NCBI RefSeq assembly: GCF_000626715.1
Contig: NZ_AQRA01000006.1
Coordinates: 434,001-498,000 of the forward strand
DNA: 64,000 nucleotides
Reading direction: 5' to 3'
Origin: Aquimarina atlantica
GTDB lineage: Bacteria > Bacteroidota > Bacteroidia > Flavobacteriales > Flavobacteriaceae
The notes below the pieces were generated by a model, which had not been told where the DNA came from, made no database searches, and saw only the letters and a program-made list of their open reading frames with translations. Below are positions 8,216 to 17,603 of the stretch, piece after piece. The translations under genes and the position numbers were made by a program. Numbering within the stretch: the first letter of the stretch is position 1; the number at the start of each line of letters is the position of its first letter.

Positions 8216-9781
8216 TTATATTGAAAGTTGTACAGGAGATAAGCCAATAGCTGTATGTAGCCCAAGAAAGTGTTTGGCTGCAGTTTCCTGAAAAGTTTTA
8301 AAATCCTGATATACAAGTACTATATTGTTCATATCCGTAGTATGTAATACTCTCAAAGCATACGGGTTACCAAATAAATATAAAATTACATTTTTCGACC
8401 TACTTAACTCTTCTATAGTTTGTTGTATTTCTGGATCAATACCAAACTCATGTATTGGCTTTATAGAGGGAGGAAATAGTGCTATAAGAATGTTATTACT
8501 AGAAAGGGTAGTAGAAAAAGGTGAGGTATACCTCATCTTTGTAAATTGTTTTGACACATTAATTTCTTCAAAAAAAGTACAATCTTCATTATTTCCTATA
8601 ACTACAGCTTCAAAATCTTGGGTATTAAATTTTTCAAAACTTTCTTTATCCGATTTATAATGGGTAAGTGATACTTTGGCGATACTATTATTTAAAGAAG
8701 CTGCTTTTTCAAAATCAAAAGTAGGATTCGATATATTTTTTTTAAATGCATCTTCTTTCAGTTTTTGAATTCTTGTAAAACTTTCCTCAATTTGTTGGTC
8801 TGTTGCATTTTTTTCTATAGTACGAATACCTTCTGGTACATGTTCTGCAAAACATAGAATATCATTACCAGCGTCAAATGCTTTCCATTCTAACATTCCT
8901 TTTTGAGGATATAATTTAGAAACACTATGCATATTAAGAGCATCAGAAATAACAGCACCTTCAAAACCTAATTCGTTTCTTAAAACTCCTTTAATGATAT
9001 CTTTTGATAAAGTAGCCGATACATCTTTTCCGTTGGTTAAAGAAGGTACGGCCAAATGCCCGATCAGAATACTATCAATTCCCGATGCTATTGCTTTTAT
9101 AAATGGATACAGTTCTTCATCATATAATTCTTGTCGGGATTTGGAGATTACAGGAAGTCCAAGATGTGAATCTACAGCTGTATCCCCATGTCCCGGAAAA
9201 TGTTTAAAACAACCTAATACTCCTGAAGCCTTAAGCCCTTTGTATAGAGCCAAAGATTTAAGAGTGACCTGTTCTTTTTTTTCACCAAAAGAGCGATAAC
9301 CAATTACAGGATTATTAGGATTGACATTAATATCGGCCACTGGAGCCAAATTAAGATGAATTCCTATGTTTTTAAGATCATTTCCTATCTGTTTTCCTAC
9401 TTCGGTAATCAAATTTGATTGATCCTCTGGGATGGCTCCTAATGTTATGGCATAAGGATATTGAGGAGTATTTTCTACTCGCATTGCTAAACCCCATTCT
9501 GCATCAATACTAATGAGTAATGGAGTAGGGGCTATGTTTTGATAGTGCGTTATAAGTTCTGCAAGTCGCTTGGCACTGTTTTCATTTCGAATAACTTTTT
9601 TCTTACCTTCAAAATTAGTAGCAGCACTAGCTCTGCTATGAAAAAAAGTGAGGCCTCCTACTTTGTAGTCTAGTATTAATTTTTCAACTTCTTTTATTTC
9701 CTGCTCTGTGTCATTAATAAATGCGGCCGGAAAGAAAAACTGACCAATTTTTTCGGTTTTAGAAAGGCTGGATAGGTTCAT
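8216..9781 (-). CDS. nagZ: glycoside hydrolase family 3 beta-N-acetylglucosaminidase (NagZ-like)
   Basis: Removes GlcNAc from GlcNAc-anhydroMurNAc(-peptides). About 521 aa. The GH3 barrel (residues roughly 5-330) includes ISIDAEWGLAMR, the NagZ signature KHFPGHGDTAVDSHLGLP with the His/Asp acid-base pair, and VISDALNM with the likely Asp nucleophile. A C-terminal alpha/beta sandwich of about 180 residues follows, as in Gram-positive and Bacteroidota two-domain NagZ enzymes. I set the start at 9781 (MNLSSLSKTEKIGQFF); the in-frame ATG at 9925 would run into the permease gene, whose stop is at 9795. No signal peptide is visible from this start, consistent with cytosolic recycling. Confidence 0.9.
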   Translation of the reverse strand: MNLSSLSKTEKIGQFFFPAAFINDTEQEIKEVEKLILDYKVGGLTFFHSRASAATNFEGKKKVIRNENSAKRLAELITHYQNIAPTPLLISIDAEWGLAMRVENTPQYPYAITLGAIPEDQSNLITEVGKQIGNDLKNIGIHLNLAPVADINVNPNNPVIGYRSFGEKKEQVTLKSLALYKGLKASGVLGCFKHFPGHGDTAVDSHLGLPVISKSRQELYDEELYPFIKAIASGIDSILIGHLAVPSLTNGKDVSATLSKDIIKGVLRNELGFEGAVISDALNMHSVSKLYPQKGMLEWKAFDAGNDILCFAEHVPEGIRTIEKNATDQQIEESFTRIQKLKEDAFKKNISNPTFDFEKAASLNNSIAKVSLTHYKSDKESFEKFNTQDFEAVVIGNNEDCTFFEEINVSKQFTKMRYTSPFSTTLSSNNILIALFPPSIKPIHEFGIDPEIQQTIEELSRSKNVILYLFGNPYALRVLHTTDMNNIVLVYQDFKTFQETAAKHFLGLHTAIGLSPVQLSI

Positions 9782-9794
9782 TATTCGCAGTAAT

Positions 9795-11066
9795 TTAATT
9801 TTTGTCTTTTTTTCCGTAGTTAGCAGGATATTGGATGTATCGAGTAAGGATAATACCAGGAATTGCAGCAACGGCAACCCAAATAAAGAACCCAGTATAT
9901 CCAAGAATCTCCTGGATGAAACCACTAATCATACCAGGCAACATCATACCCAATGCCATAAATCCTGTTGCAATTGCATAATGAGAAGTTTTAGAAACAC
10001 CTTCTGCTACATAAATCAAAAACATGAGATACGCTGCAAACCCAAATCCATATCCGAATTGCTCTATAATAACAACCAATGTCGCAAATACAACAGAAGA
10101 TGGTTGCCAGAAAGCTAATAAAACATATAGTATATTGGGTAAGTTTAAAGCTAAAATCATAGGAAGCATCCATTTTTTTAAACCATATATAGAAATGGCA
10201 ATACCTCCCAAAATTCCTCCTATAGTTAAAGCAATAATCCCAAATGTACCATAAATAGTCCCTACTTCGGTGGTAGATAGCGCTAATCCACCAGCTTCAT
10301 TCTGATCTAGCAAAAAGGGAGAAGCCATTTTTACCAATTGAGACTCTCCTAATCTATAAAGAAGAATAAAAGCGAGAACAATACCGATTTGTTTTTTTTG
10401 AAAGAAGGTTTTAAAAACATCGAAGAAACGTATTGGTTTTTCTTTAGAAGCTCCGGCTTCATTTTCTACTTTTGGAGTTGCAAAGAGATTTATTACCGTT
10501 AATATGATCATGAAAATAGCAGTAATAATCATGGTATAGGACCATGCTTTTTGATTATTACCATAATGCTCTTCTAAAAAACCAGCAAGCACTACAATTA
10601 ATCCTTGACCGGTTACCATAGCCAAACGATAAAATGTGCTACGTACTCCCAAGAAAAAGGATTGTTTTTTTTGTGAAAGGCTAATAAGGTAAAAACCATC
10701 AGAGGCGATATCATTTGTGGCAGATGCAAATGCAGCGATCCAGAAACACGAAAGACTAAGGATAAAGAAATTATTGGTAGGGATCGTTAATCCTACTCCC
10801 AAAAATGCTATAGCAATAAGGAGTTGCATGCTTAAAAACCAATTACGTTTGGTACTTTTAATATCTACAAACGGACTCCATAATGGTTTTATAACCCAAG
10901 GGAGATAAAGCCAACTGGTATACAAGCCGATATCGGCATTACTAATTCCTAGTTTTTTGTACATGATTACAGAAAACGTGATGATGATCACATATGGCAA
11001 TCCTTCTGTAAAATATAATGAAGGCACCCAAGCCCAGGCATTTTTGTCTTTGTTAGATTCTATCAT
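9795..11066 (-). CDS. ampG: MFS permease, AmpG-like muropeptide importer
   Basis: A 423-aa polytopic protein with about 12 hydrophobic segments and AmpG/SLC33-type features: PSLYFTEGLPYVIIITFSV at the N-terminus, an early LYLPWVIKPLWSPFVD loop and FALATNDIASDGF-like text (residues ~110-125, ASATNDIASDGFY). AmpG carries GlcNAc-anhydroMurNAc-peptides across the inner membrane by proton symport. Its place 13 bases before the NagZ-like gene, with anmK next, strongly supports this substrate. Some flavobacterial MFS proteins of this branch are annotated only as MFS transporter, so the exact substrate is inferred from context. Confidence 0.88.
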   Translation of the reverse strand: MIESNKDKNAWAWVPSLYFTEGLPYVIIITFSVIMYKKLGISNADIGLYTSWLYLPWVIKPLWSPFVDIKSTKRNWFLSMQLLIAIAFLGVGLTIPTNNFFILSLSCFWIAAFASATNDIASDGFYLISLSQKKQSFFLGVRSTFYRLAMVTGQGLIVVLAGFLEEHYGNNQKAWSYTMIITAIFMIILTVINLFATPKVENEAGASKEKPIRFFDVFKTFFQKKQIGIVLAFILLYRLGESQLVKMASPFLLDQNEAGGLALSTTEVGTIYGTFGIIALTIGGILGGIAISIYGLKKWMLPMILALNLPNILYVLLAFWQPSSVVFATLVVIIEQFGYGFGFAAYLMFLIYVAEGVSKTSHYAIATGFMALGMMLPGMISGFIQEILGYTGFFIWVAVAAIPGIILTRYIQYPANYGKKDKN

Positions 11067-11118
11067 GAATTGTTATTAAGGAAAGTAAGATACTTATAAA
11101 TTGTTAGTAATACCTGAT

Positions 11119-11868
11119 TTATATTTTATCGATATAATCTAACTTCAGAGCATCTGTATTTATCTCTGGTAGTGATTTTTTATAAAAAAAATCAATGATT
11201 TGATCTACAAGATACGAATTGATTTTTTCAATCTTCTTTTCTTCAATCATAGTAAAAACATTCATAGCTTCGGCCTTTTTAAACTCTTTGATCAATTCAT
11301 CTGGATTTTTAACGGCATCCATACCGATATACTTTTCCATTTTTTTCTTCATCCACCTGTGGCTTACTAGTTTTATTTGACTATCACGAACATCCTTCTT
11401 TAGGAGATCTATTCGTTCTATATTATTTTTTGCTTCTTTCTGGGTACGATTTAGTTGTATTTTGGCTTGCGTAAACTGCCTTTCGAATTTAAAATCAAGA
11501 CGACGCATATCATGTTTCAGGTGTTGGATCACCTCATAAAGTGCATTGTCATATATTGTTAAGAAATCTTCATAAGCATATAATGCATCAAGAAATACAA
11601 TTGCATCCTTTCTATATAATCTAGGTATAGGTTGATTTTTTACTTTTTTAAATAAACTTGTAAGCTCTACTTGCTTTTCTTCGGGAATATTTACAAACCA
11701 TGAATTATTCTTTAATGCTCTTAGTTTTGTAGTTATCTCATACCTGGTACCTTTATATAGCTCTGATTTATAACTAAATCTATAGGTATTGGGATTAGCA
11801 TCTCTTTTTTTTTGAGAACTACCATGATACATGATTAGAAATATAGAAATAAATACTAAGAATTTCAT
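11119..11868 (-). CDS. exported hypothetical protein with long helical middle
   Basis: A 249-aa protein with an N-terminal signal peptide (KFLVFISIFLIMYHGSSQ). The middle (residues about 95-190) is highly charged and helical, with heptad-like spacing suggesting a coiled coil. No Cys, no enzyme motif and no family that I recognise. It lies 52 bases upstream of the AmpG-like start on the same strand, so it may lead the muropeptide-recycling operon and could act in the periplasm, but the link is positional only. Confidence 0.55.
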   Translation of the reverse strand: MKFLVFISIFLIMYHGSSQKKRDANPNTYRFSYKSELYKGTRYEITTKLRALKNNSWFVNIPEEKQVELTSLFKKVKNQPIPRLYRKDAIVFLDALYAYEDFLTIYDNALYEVIQHLKHDMRRLDFKFERQFTQAKIQLNRTQKEAKNNIERIDLLKKDVRDSQIKLVSHRWMKKKMEKYIGMDAVKNPDELIKEFKKAEAMNVFTMIEEKKIEKINSYLVDQIIDFFYKKSLPEINTDALKLDYIDKI

Positions 11869-11974
11869 ATGTCATGTTTGGTTAGTTAGTTAATTTTATT
11901 AACGTTATACATAACCCAATTGTTATATCTTGTTAAATGAATTCTTCATTGTCATTATAAACTTTGAAGACATA

Positions 11975-12439
11975 TTATTTTTTAACCCTGGCAACTTCTT
12001 CTACAGTTACCATTTTTTTCTGAGTATTTCCCCAACTATTCATAATATAATTCATTACATCTGCAATTTCTTCGTCTTCGAGACCCAATGAGGTCATGGC
12101 ACTATTATAAGTTTTACCATTAACTTTGATAGGACCATTTAATCCATATTTGATAGAATAGATGCTTTCTTTTCGTTTATTGATCAACCAATCTGATCCT
12201 GCCAAAGGCGGAAATACATTAGGAGATCCTTTTCCGTCTGGAAGATGACATTGCATACAAAAATCAGTGTAAATCTCGTTTCCGCGAGCTATACTCTCTG
12301 ATAATTTTGTATCCTGAATTTTTGATACTGAATAGAGGGTATATTTGGTATCTGATTTTTCTTGTTGTGCAACAAGTGAAATACTTATGATTACTATGGC
12401 AATCTCTATAACGAAGAAACGTTTTAAATACTTTCTCAT
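11975..12439 (-). CDS. exported c-type cytochrome, single haem
   Basis: A 154-aa protein with an N-terminal hydrophobic export segment (about residues 7-25) and a class I cytochrome c domain: haem attachment FCMQCHLPDGKG (CxxCH) near residue 61-65, PPLAGSDWL after it, and a Met in YNSAMTSLGLEDEEIADVMNYI as the likely distal ligand. It is placed 19 bases downstream of a PQQ-type sugar dehydrogenase gene on the same strand, so it is the obvious periplasmic electron acceptor for that enzyme. Confidence 0.88.
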   Translation of the reverse strand: MRKYLKRFFVIEIAIVIISISLVAQQEKSDTKYTLYSVSKIQDTKLSESIARGNEIYTDFCMQCHLPDGKGSPNVFPPLAGSDWLINKRKESIYSIKYGLNGPIKVNGKTYNSAMTSLGLEDEEIADVMNYIMNSWGNTQKKMVTVEEVARVKK

Positions 12440-12458
12440 GCGTTTACAGGTTTCTAAT

Positions 12459-13574
12459 TTAATTAGGAATTATTTTTACAATACCTTTATTTTCTACTGC
12501 TACATAGATAAAGCCATCAGGTCCCTGTCTTACATTACGCACACGTCCTATACCTTCTAATAATTTTTTTCGTCCTGTAACCTTATCATCGGTTAATTCT
12601 ACCAATTCAAGATATTGAAATACTAGTGAACCTACCAGTAAGTTATTTTTCCATTGGGGATAAATATCACTGGTTATAAAATCCATTCCGCTGGGAGCAA
12701 TAGAAGGTACCCAATAATATAAAGGCTGTTCCATTCCTTCTTTTTTAGTGATATCTGTAATAGATGTACCACTATAATTAATACCATAAGTGATTACAGG
12801 CCACCCATAGTTTGCGCCTTTTATGATTGGATTAATTTCATCACCACCTCTAGGGCCATGTTCATGAACCCAGATTGTACCATTAGGATGTATTGCCATT
12901 CCTTGCGGATTACGATGACCATAAGAAAAGACCGCTTTTTTTGCTCCATTTTTGGTAACAAATGGATTGTCTTTAGGAATAGAGCCATCATCATGAAGAC
13001 GATATATTTTTCCTCCATCCCGAGTAATATCCTGAGGGTTGATATCTCTATTGCCACGATCTCCGATAGAAAAGTAAAGGTATCCTTCGTTGTCAAATTC
13101 TATTCGTGATCCAAAATGGTGTCCTTTTGTAGTATTAGGAGTTCCTTTATATAGTTTTTCTATATTGGTTAATTGATTGTTGTTTAGTTTGGCTCTAATC
13201 AACGCTGTATTACCACCTTTTTCTGCACCTTCTTTAGAAGAATAAGTGATGTATAGCCATCCATTTTCTTTATATTTAGGATGTAGTTCTATATCTAACA
13301 ATCCACCCTGGTTACGGTTATATACTTCAGGGACATTGCCAATAGAGGTTTTGTTACCATTCTTAAAATGAATTAATTCTCCGCTTTTTTCTGTAATAAG
13401 CATGCTACCATCAGGCAACCAGGCCATTCCCCAAGGGATTTGCAAATCAGGAACAACAATTTCTGTAGTATAGTTTTTAGGGTCATTTTGTAGCGTGATA
13501 TCATTTTCTTTTTGTTGCTGTGCACAAGCTGAAAATACAATTGCGAGAGAAATTAAAAATGATGAGAATTTCAT
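12459..13574 (-). CDS. PQQ-dependent sugar dehydrogenase, lipoprotein
   Basis: Soluble-glucose-dehydrogenase/Hedgehog-interacting-protein fold (six-bladed propeller). The product has a lipoprotein signal (IVFSACAQQQ, lipobox Cys), then WGMAWLPDGSMLITEKSGEL, LDIELHPKY, GHHFGSRIEFDNEGYLYFSIGDRG, YGHRNPQGMAIHPNG and HEHGPRGGDEIN, the usual PQQ- and Ca-binding loops with the catalytic His in HHFGSR. Oxidises aldoses and passes electrons on; the adjacent cytochrome c is a plausible acceptor. I prefer the ATG at 13574 (MKFSSF), which gives a normal lipoprotein signal, over the ATG at 13604. Confidence 0.9.
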   Translation of the reverse strand: MKFSSFLISLAIVFSACAQQQKENDITLQNDPKNYTTEIVVPDLQIPWGMAWLPDGSMLITEKSGELIHFKNGNKTSIGNVPEVYNRNQGGLLDIELHPKYKENGWLYITYSSKEGAEKGGNTALIRAKLNNNQLTNIEKLYKGTPNTTKGHHFGSRIEFDNEGYLYFSIGDRGNRDINPQDITRDGGKIYRLHDDGSIPKDNPFVTKNGAKKAVFSYGHRNPQGMAIHPNGTIWVHEHGPRGGDEINPIIKGANYGWPVITYGINYSGTSITDITKKEGMEQPLYYWVPSIAPSGMDFITSDIYPQWKNNLLVGSLVFQYLELVELTDDKVTGRKKLLEGIGRVRNVRQGPDGFIYVAVENKGIVKIIPN

Positions 13575-13615
13575 AGATTTTTTGTTAATTTCTGAAAAAT
13601 ACAAAGAAATATTAT

Positions 13616-15910
13616 TTATAATCTATAATTTATGTTAATCCCTCCATATACATTAAATGGTAAACCAGGATAGAAATATCTTGGGGCATTACCCCCAAAT
13701 CCTCGGGCATTGATTTGTAATTGAGAGGCATACTTGGTGTCTAAAATATTATTTGCCCCAAAAAATAAGTCGTATGTAAAGCGAGATCCAATACTATTTT
13801 TATATCCTATTTTGCCATGTAGCAATTCATAGCTTTTGCTAAATGTAGTATTTGCATCATTTGCAGGTATTTTACCTACAGTCTGAAAATTAAAATTACC
13901 ATAAAACCCTTTTTGAGCTATAAATTCGATTCCAGAATTGGTAACCCCCGAAGGAACACCGGTAAGATCATTACTCGAAAAATCATTATCCAAATCTATA
14001 AAATCATCAAATTTGTGATCATATATTGATGCATTGAAAAAGAATTTTAATACTCCGGAGTTTATTTTTATCATATCGAAATTCAATTCTAATTCGGCAC
14101 CATTATGTATAGTTTTTCCTGCATTAATAGCAAAGAAATTATCGTCGATAGTTCTTCTTGAAACCAAGAGATCTTTTACTCTAAATTGATATAGTGATAC
14201 AGAACCATAGAGTCTATCATGTAATAGACTATATCGGGTGCCGATTTCGTAATTCCATCCTATTTCGGGTTTTATATCAGGGTTAAAAAGGCCATTGGGT
14301 AATAGTGTCTCTGAAGTAGTTGGCGTAGAGAAACCATGGGCAATGTTTCCATAGAATGTAAATTGAGAGTTTAGAGTATAGTTCATTCCTATTTTGGGAG
14401 AGAGTATGGGATCGTAATCAAATTTACCAGAGCTATCCTCTCCATCGGATAAGAATTGATCATTGATATCAAAAAAAGTCTGATTAAGATTCGTACCCAA
14501 GTTTATTCTAAACTTTTTACTAATCTTATAATTTGCTTCAGCAAAAATATTGTAATAGTATCGTTTTTCATCAAGATCAGAAAGTTGATTGCCCTGTACA
14601 CTACCTGTACCAAGAGGAAAATCTCGGTATAAGTTTTCAAAAGTCTTACCGGTATAATAATCCAGAAATAATTCTCCGCCTACACTCCAATTTAATTCTT
14701 GATTTGCAATTAGGTGAGTACCTAAAATACGGTTTCTTATACCAAAACTAGTAGCGTTTTCTTTCAAGATATTAAAAGGTCTGGACTCGTCATTATTTCT
14801 AAAAGAACCAAAAATACTGGTGTTATGTGTTATTTTTGGATTGTAATTATGTTTCCAGGTGATTCCTAATATTCCATAATCTACATCTTCATTTCCTTGT
14901 GAACGTCCCCAGGTAAATGCAGCTTGTCTAGGATTATTATCAAAATTTTCCTGATCTAGAGAACTGGGAATACCGGCATTAAGATGAACAAAGCTACCTA
15001 TTACCGAAAAATTATTTTTCTTTCCGATATCAAAACCAGAGACCAGTGTTATTGTATTTCGATCATATTCATTGTTATCACGATAGCCATCGGTATGATT
15101 GTTACTATAGAGTACTGTAATATTAGATTTTTCTTTGGATATAGCTGCTTTTGCCAAAACTCTTCTTAGTCCATAACTCCCGAATGATGTCGTGAACTCA
15201 CCCTCAGAGGTATTTGTATTTGCATATTGAGGTTGAAATAAGATAGTTCCTCCTAGCCCTACACCATAGCTGCTTGAAGAAGGTCCTTTACGGATTTCTA
15301 TACGGGATAATGAACCAAGTTCTAAATCCTCTATAGAAGATTCTCCATTTCCATCGGTTAATGGGATATCTCCAAAATAGGCTCTTATATTGGCAGTGCC
15401 AAATAAGTTTCTGGCTCCGATTCCTCTAATTGTAATTCTATTGGTATTCAAAGTACCATTTTGCATAAAAACACCAGCAACTTTATTAAGAATAGGGTGT
15501 AACTCTATAGGGTTGCCACGATTAATATCACTAGTTGTAATAGAAGAGATCGCTTCTGTTGCGTACCTATGTTTTTGTGGACGAAAATAATCTTCTATCA
15601 CCACCTCTACCAAATTTGTAATGGGGGTTAATGGTATTACTATGTACCCGTCTTTAGTAGAACTATAGTTGTTAATGTCTATAGTAATTTCGGTATAACC
15701 ATCTTTAAAAAACGTTATTTTTTCTAAAGATTTTATAGAGAACTTACCATCAGTATCAGTAAAAACTTTGATGTTGCTACCTGTATCATGAACACTTACA
15801 TTGGCAATCGGAAGTTTATTCGAATTATTTATGACAATTCCTTTAATGTCAAATTGTGAGTATACAGAAAAATGACAAGCAAGTACTAAAAATAAAAATA
15901 TTCTTTTCAA
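13616..15910 (-). CDS. TonB-dependent receptor (FecA/cirA-like) with N-terminal carboxypeptidase-like domain
   Basis: Outer-membrane active importer. Signal peptide (residues about 1-18, ending VYSQ), a carboxypeptidase-D-regulatory-like beta domain (about 20-100), a plug with NRITIRGIGARNLFG and IEIRKGPSSSSYGVGLGGTI (about 115-230) and a barrel ending YGGININYRL with C-terminal aromatic-hydrophobic pattern. 764 aa is a normal length. The barrel resembles Fe(3+)-dicitrate/cobalamin-type receptors but substrate cannot be read from sequence. The following genes are a sugar dehydrogenase and a cytochrome c, with gaps of 41 bases and 19 bases, so all three probably share an mRNA. Confidence 0.9.
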   Translation of the reverse strand: MKRIFLFLVLACHFSVYSQFDIKGIVINNSNKLPIANVSVHDTGSNIKVFTDTDGKFSIKSLEKITFFKDGYTEITIDINNYSSTKDGYIVIPLTPITNLVEVVIEDYFRPQKHRYATEAISSITTSDINRGNPIELHPILNKVAGVFMQNGTLNTNRITIRGIGARNLFGTANIRAYFGDIPLTDGNGESSIEDLELGSLSRIEIRKGPSSSSYGVGLGGTILFQPQYANTNTSEGEFTTSFGSYGLRRVLAKAAISKEKSNITVLYSNNHTDGYRDNNEYDRNTITLVSGFDIGKKNNFSVIGSFVHLNAGIPSSLDQENFDNNPRQAAFTWGRSQGNEDVDYGILGITWKHNYNPKITHNTSIFGSFRNNDESRPFNILKENATSFGIRNRILGTHLIANQELNWSVGGELFLDYYTGKTFENLYRDFPLGTGSVQGNQLSDLDEKRYYYNIFAEANYKISKKFRINLGTNLNQTFFDINDQFLSDGEDSSGKFDYDPILSPKIGMNYTLNSQFTFYGNIAHGFSTPTTSETLLPNGLFNPDIKPEIGWNYEIGTRYSLLHDRLYGSVSLYQFRVKDLLVSRRTIDDNFFAINAGKTIHNGAELELNFDMIKINSGVLKFFFNASIYDHKFDDFIDLDNDFSSNDLTGVPSGVTNSGIEFIAQKGFYGNFNFQTVGKIPANDANTTFSKSYELLHGKIGYKNSIGSRFTYDLFFGANNILDTKYASQLQINARGFGGNAPRYFYPGLPFNVYGGININYRL

Positions 15911-16071
15911 GATTTGTTTTTTCCCAAATATCGGAAACTAGAGGCAATTGGTTTTAAAAAACACGATTGTGTTAATGAATATTAGGAAATTTTAACGATC
16001 AAATGTAATAGTCCTAACATCAAAGAAAATATACAATTGTACTGAAAGTAAAAAATATTCATTCTTTATAG

Positions 16072-16110
16072 AGGCCAGTTGATTTATAAAATCCCCTTAT
16101 CAACTGACCT
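16072..16110 (-). terminator. stem-loop downstream of the 43-aa membrane peptide
   Basis: CAGTTGAT pairs with ATCAACTG, extended by AGG/CCT after one mismatch, around a 15-base loop. It lies 57 bases beyond the stop of the small gene at 16167-16298 on the minus strand; a T-rich stretch follows further on. Probably a weak terminator. The rest of 15911-16166 shows nothing else that I can support. Confidence 0.45.
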
Positions 16111-16166
16111 GCTATAAAAAACGTAATTATCCAAAAAAAACACAAATTATGTAATTTTTGGACCCC

Positions 16167-16298
16167 CTAAATTTTTCCTTTTTCTTTATTAATCTTGTGT
16201 AGTTGTCTCTTATCCTTCATGTATTCAAACCAATTACGAACTATTAGTATAATTAAAACTATTAGTATTAAGATCTGAATAGTAATCAATACAATCAT
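16167..16298 (-). CDS. 43-aa single-span membrane peptide in an ECF regulon
   Basis: The frame starts MIVLITIQILILIVLIILIV, a 20-residue, almost purely Ile/Leu/Val transmembrane segment, and ends with a basic tail (RNWFEYMKDKRQLHKINKEK plus GKI). A strong purine-rich ribosome site (AAAAAGAGAGAG) sits directly before the ATG, and a promoter nearly identical to that of the nearby sigma-factor gene lies 50 bases upstream. The basic tail after the segment predicts N-out/C-in topology. No family recognised. Small proteins like this often bind and modulate larger membrane proteins; the MscS-like channel at 16556 is one possible partner, which is speculation. Confidence 0.65.
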   Translation of the reverse strand: MIVLITIQILILIVLIILIVRNWFEYMKDKRQLHKINKEKGKI

Positions 16299-16347
16299 CT
16301 CTCTCTTTTTATAAGAAGTATGAAACTCCTATTTTACCTGTTATATA

Positions 16348-16377
16348 GTTTTGACACATAAGAATCTAAAAAGTCAC
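16348..16377 (-). promoter_or_regulatory. predicted ECF promoter of the 43-aa peptide gene
   Basis: On the minus strand: GTGAC (16377-16373), a 17-base spacer, then GTCAAAAC (16355-16348). The same layout with the same 17-base spacer, and the same flank AAAAGTGACTTTTT, occurs at 18237-18208 before the sigma gene. The predicted start of transcription lies about 40-45 bases before the ATG at 16298. Confidence 0.65.
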
Positions 16378-16555
16378 TTTTGAATCTCTTTTTTTTATAA
16401 TTAAGAGTATAATTTTTATGAATACTTTTTATTCAATAAGGGCATGTGAGTATTTCGATGTTATAAATATTTTATACACTACCCTTGAATAAGTTTATAA
16501 TTATAACACATAACAATATATCTGTTTCTGAAAATTAATATGTTTGATGAAGTGT

Positions 16556-17371
16556 TTAACTAATAATTTCGATTTTTTTATTTGCTATAAGTTTAATGGG
16601 GTAGACTATTCTATTATTGTCATTCTTTTCTACTGTTATGCAAATATTGTCGATAGAAATAATAATTCCTTCGTCATCTTCGATTCTAATTTTTTGTCCT
16701 ACCTCAAAATTCTTTTTAGAATAAAAACCAAGTAATAATCTGTATACAATATCTCTGGAGCCTAAACCTAAGGCAAGTACAAAAGTGGCTAAAAAAGCTC
16801 CCAGAATAAGAGAAAGATTATTGGTTATAATACTAGTATTGATACCTGCCTGATTTAAAGCGGTAATAGCCACAATGGCTACGATACTAAAAAAAAGTAT
16901 AGAACTTATTAGTTTAGATCCGTTAAGATCCAGAGATTTTAGCAAGGCATAAACAGATTTTCTTACTATAGATGCCAGGTATAATCCTAATCCTAAAATT
17001 ACGATCGAACTGAATATTTTGGGTAAATAATCGATTAGTCTTCCTGCACCATTTGAAACCATATTTAAACCAAACATATCGGCACCAACGATGACCAATA
17101 CAAGAATAAGAAACCACTTAACAAAAGCTAAAATTATTTTGGCAGGTTCGATTTTGGCGGTAGAATTAAAAAGAGTCCCATTCTCACTAATCTTTGATAC
17201 CAAAGTATCAATTTTGGTTAGTTTCAAGGATTTTTTAATGATAAAAAGAATGAGTTTTACAATTAGCCACCCGATTAAAATGAACAAAATTGCACCAATG
17301 ATATTAGGTATAATTTCATACAGTTCATTAAATATATTTTCAATCAATTTAAAATTTAGAAATTTTTCCAT
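16556..17371 (-). CDS. small mechanosensitive channel family protein (MscS-like)
   Basis: 271 aa with an N-terminal conserved TM-helix repeat (PNIIGAILFILIGWLIVKL, PF05552-like), four or five membrane segments and the MscS pore/beta region FLATFVLALGLGSRDIVYRLL followed by the beta domain GQKIRIEDDEGIIISIDNICITVE. The pore helix has the small-residue Gly/Ala pattern of MscS proteins. The large C-terminal cytosolic cage of E. coli MscS is absent, as in many Bacteroidota homologues. It is the third gene after the ECF sigma factor and a 60-aa protein, so it probably responds to envelope or osmotic stress. Confidence 0.85.
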   Translation of the reverse strand: MEKFLNFKLIENIFNELYEIIPNIIGAILFILIGWLIVKLILFIIKKSLKLTKIDTLVSKISENGTLFNSTAKIEPAKIILAFVKWFLILVLVIVGADMFGLNMVSNGAGRLIDYLPKIFSSIVILGLGLYLASIVRKSVYALLKSLDLNGSKLISSILFFSIVAIVAITALNQAGINTSIITNNLSLILGAFLATFVLALGLGSRDIVYRLLLGFYSKKNFEVGQKIRIEDDEGIIISIDNICITVEKNDNNRIVYPIKLIANKKIEIIS

Positions 17372-17391
17372 ACGATTTTGGAGGTTAAACC

Positions 17392-17574
17392 TTAATTTTT
17401 GTTAGAACGACTTACTATTTTAAAAAGTTCTTCAAGAGAATTTGGATATTTTATAGCAAATAAATCAGCCAGATCTAGTGATAATTTTACTATTTCAACA
17501 TCATCAAGTACCTTCTTCTTAAGAGAAGCAGGTAATTCTTCATTTTGAATAATTTTTTTAAATGGATTTTTCAT
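17392..17574 (-). CDS. 60-aa hypothetical protein between sigma factor and MscS gene
   Basis: MKNPFKKIIQNEELPASLKK... is a soluble, helical, charged peptide with LDDVEIVKLSLDLADLFAIK and no membrane segment or Cys. It lies 29 bases after the sigma gene and 20 bases before the MscS-like gene. Position after an ECF sigma factor is where an anti-sigma factor often lies, but it is too short for a classical zinc anti-sigma domain. Its function is unknown; a sigma-binding or feedback role is a guess from position. Confidence 0.6.
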   Translation of the reverse strand: MKNPFKKIIQNEELPASLKKKVLDDVEIVKLSLDLADLFAIKYPNSLEELFKIVSRSNKN

Positions 17575-17603
17575 TTTTTCTGGGGTATTAGGTTTAAAAG
17601 ATG

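Noticed and set aside
9831..10118. Plus-strand frame opposite the AmpG-like gene
   Set aside because: Composition is low in hydrophobic residues with no domain; it is the antisense of a membrane protein.
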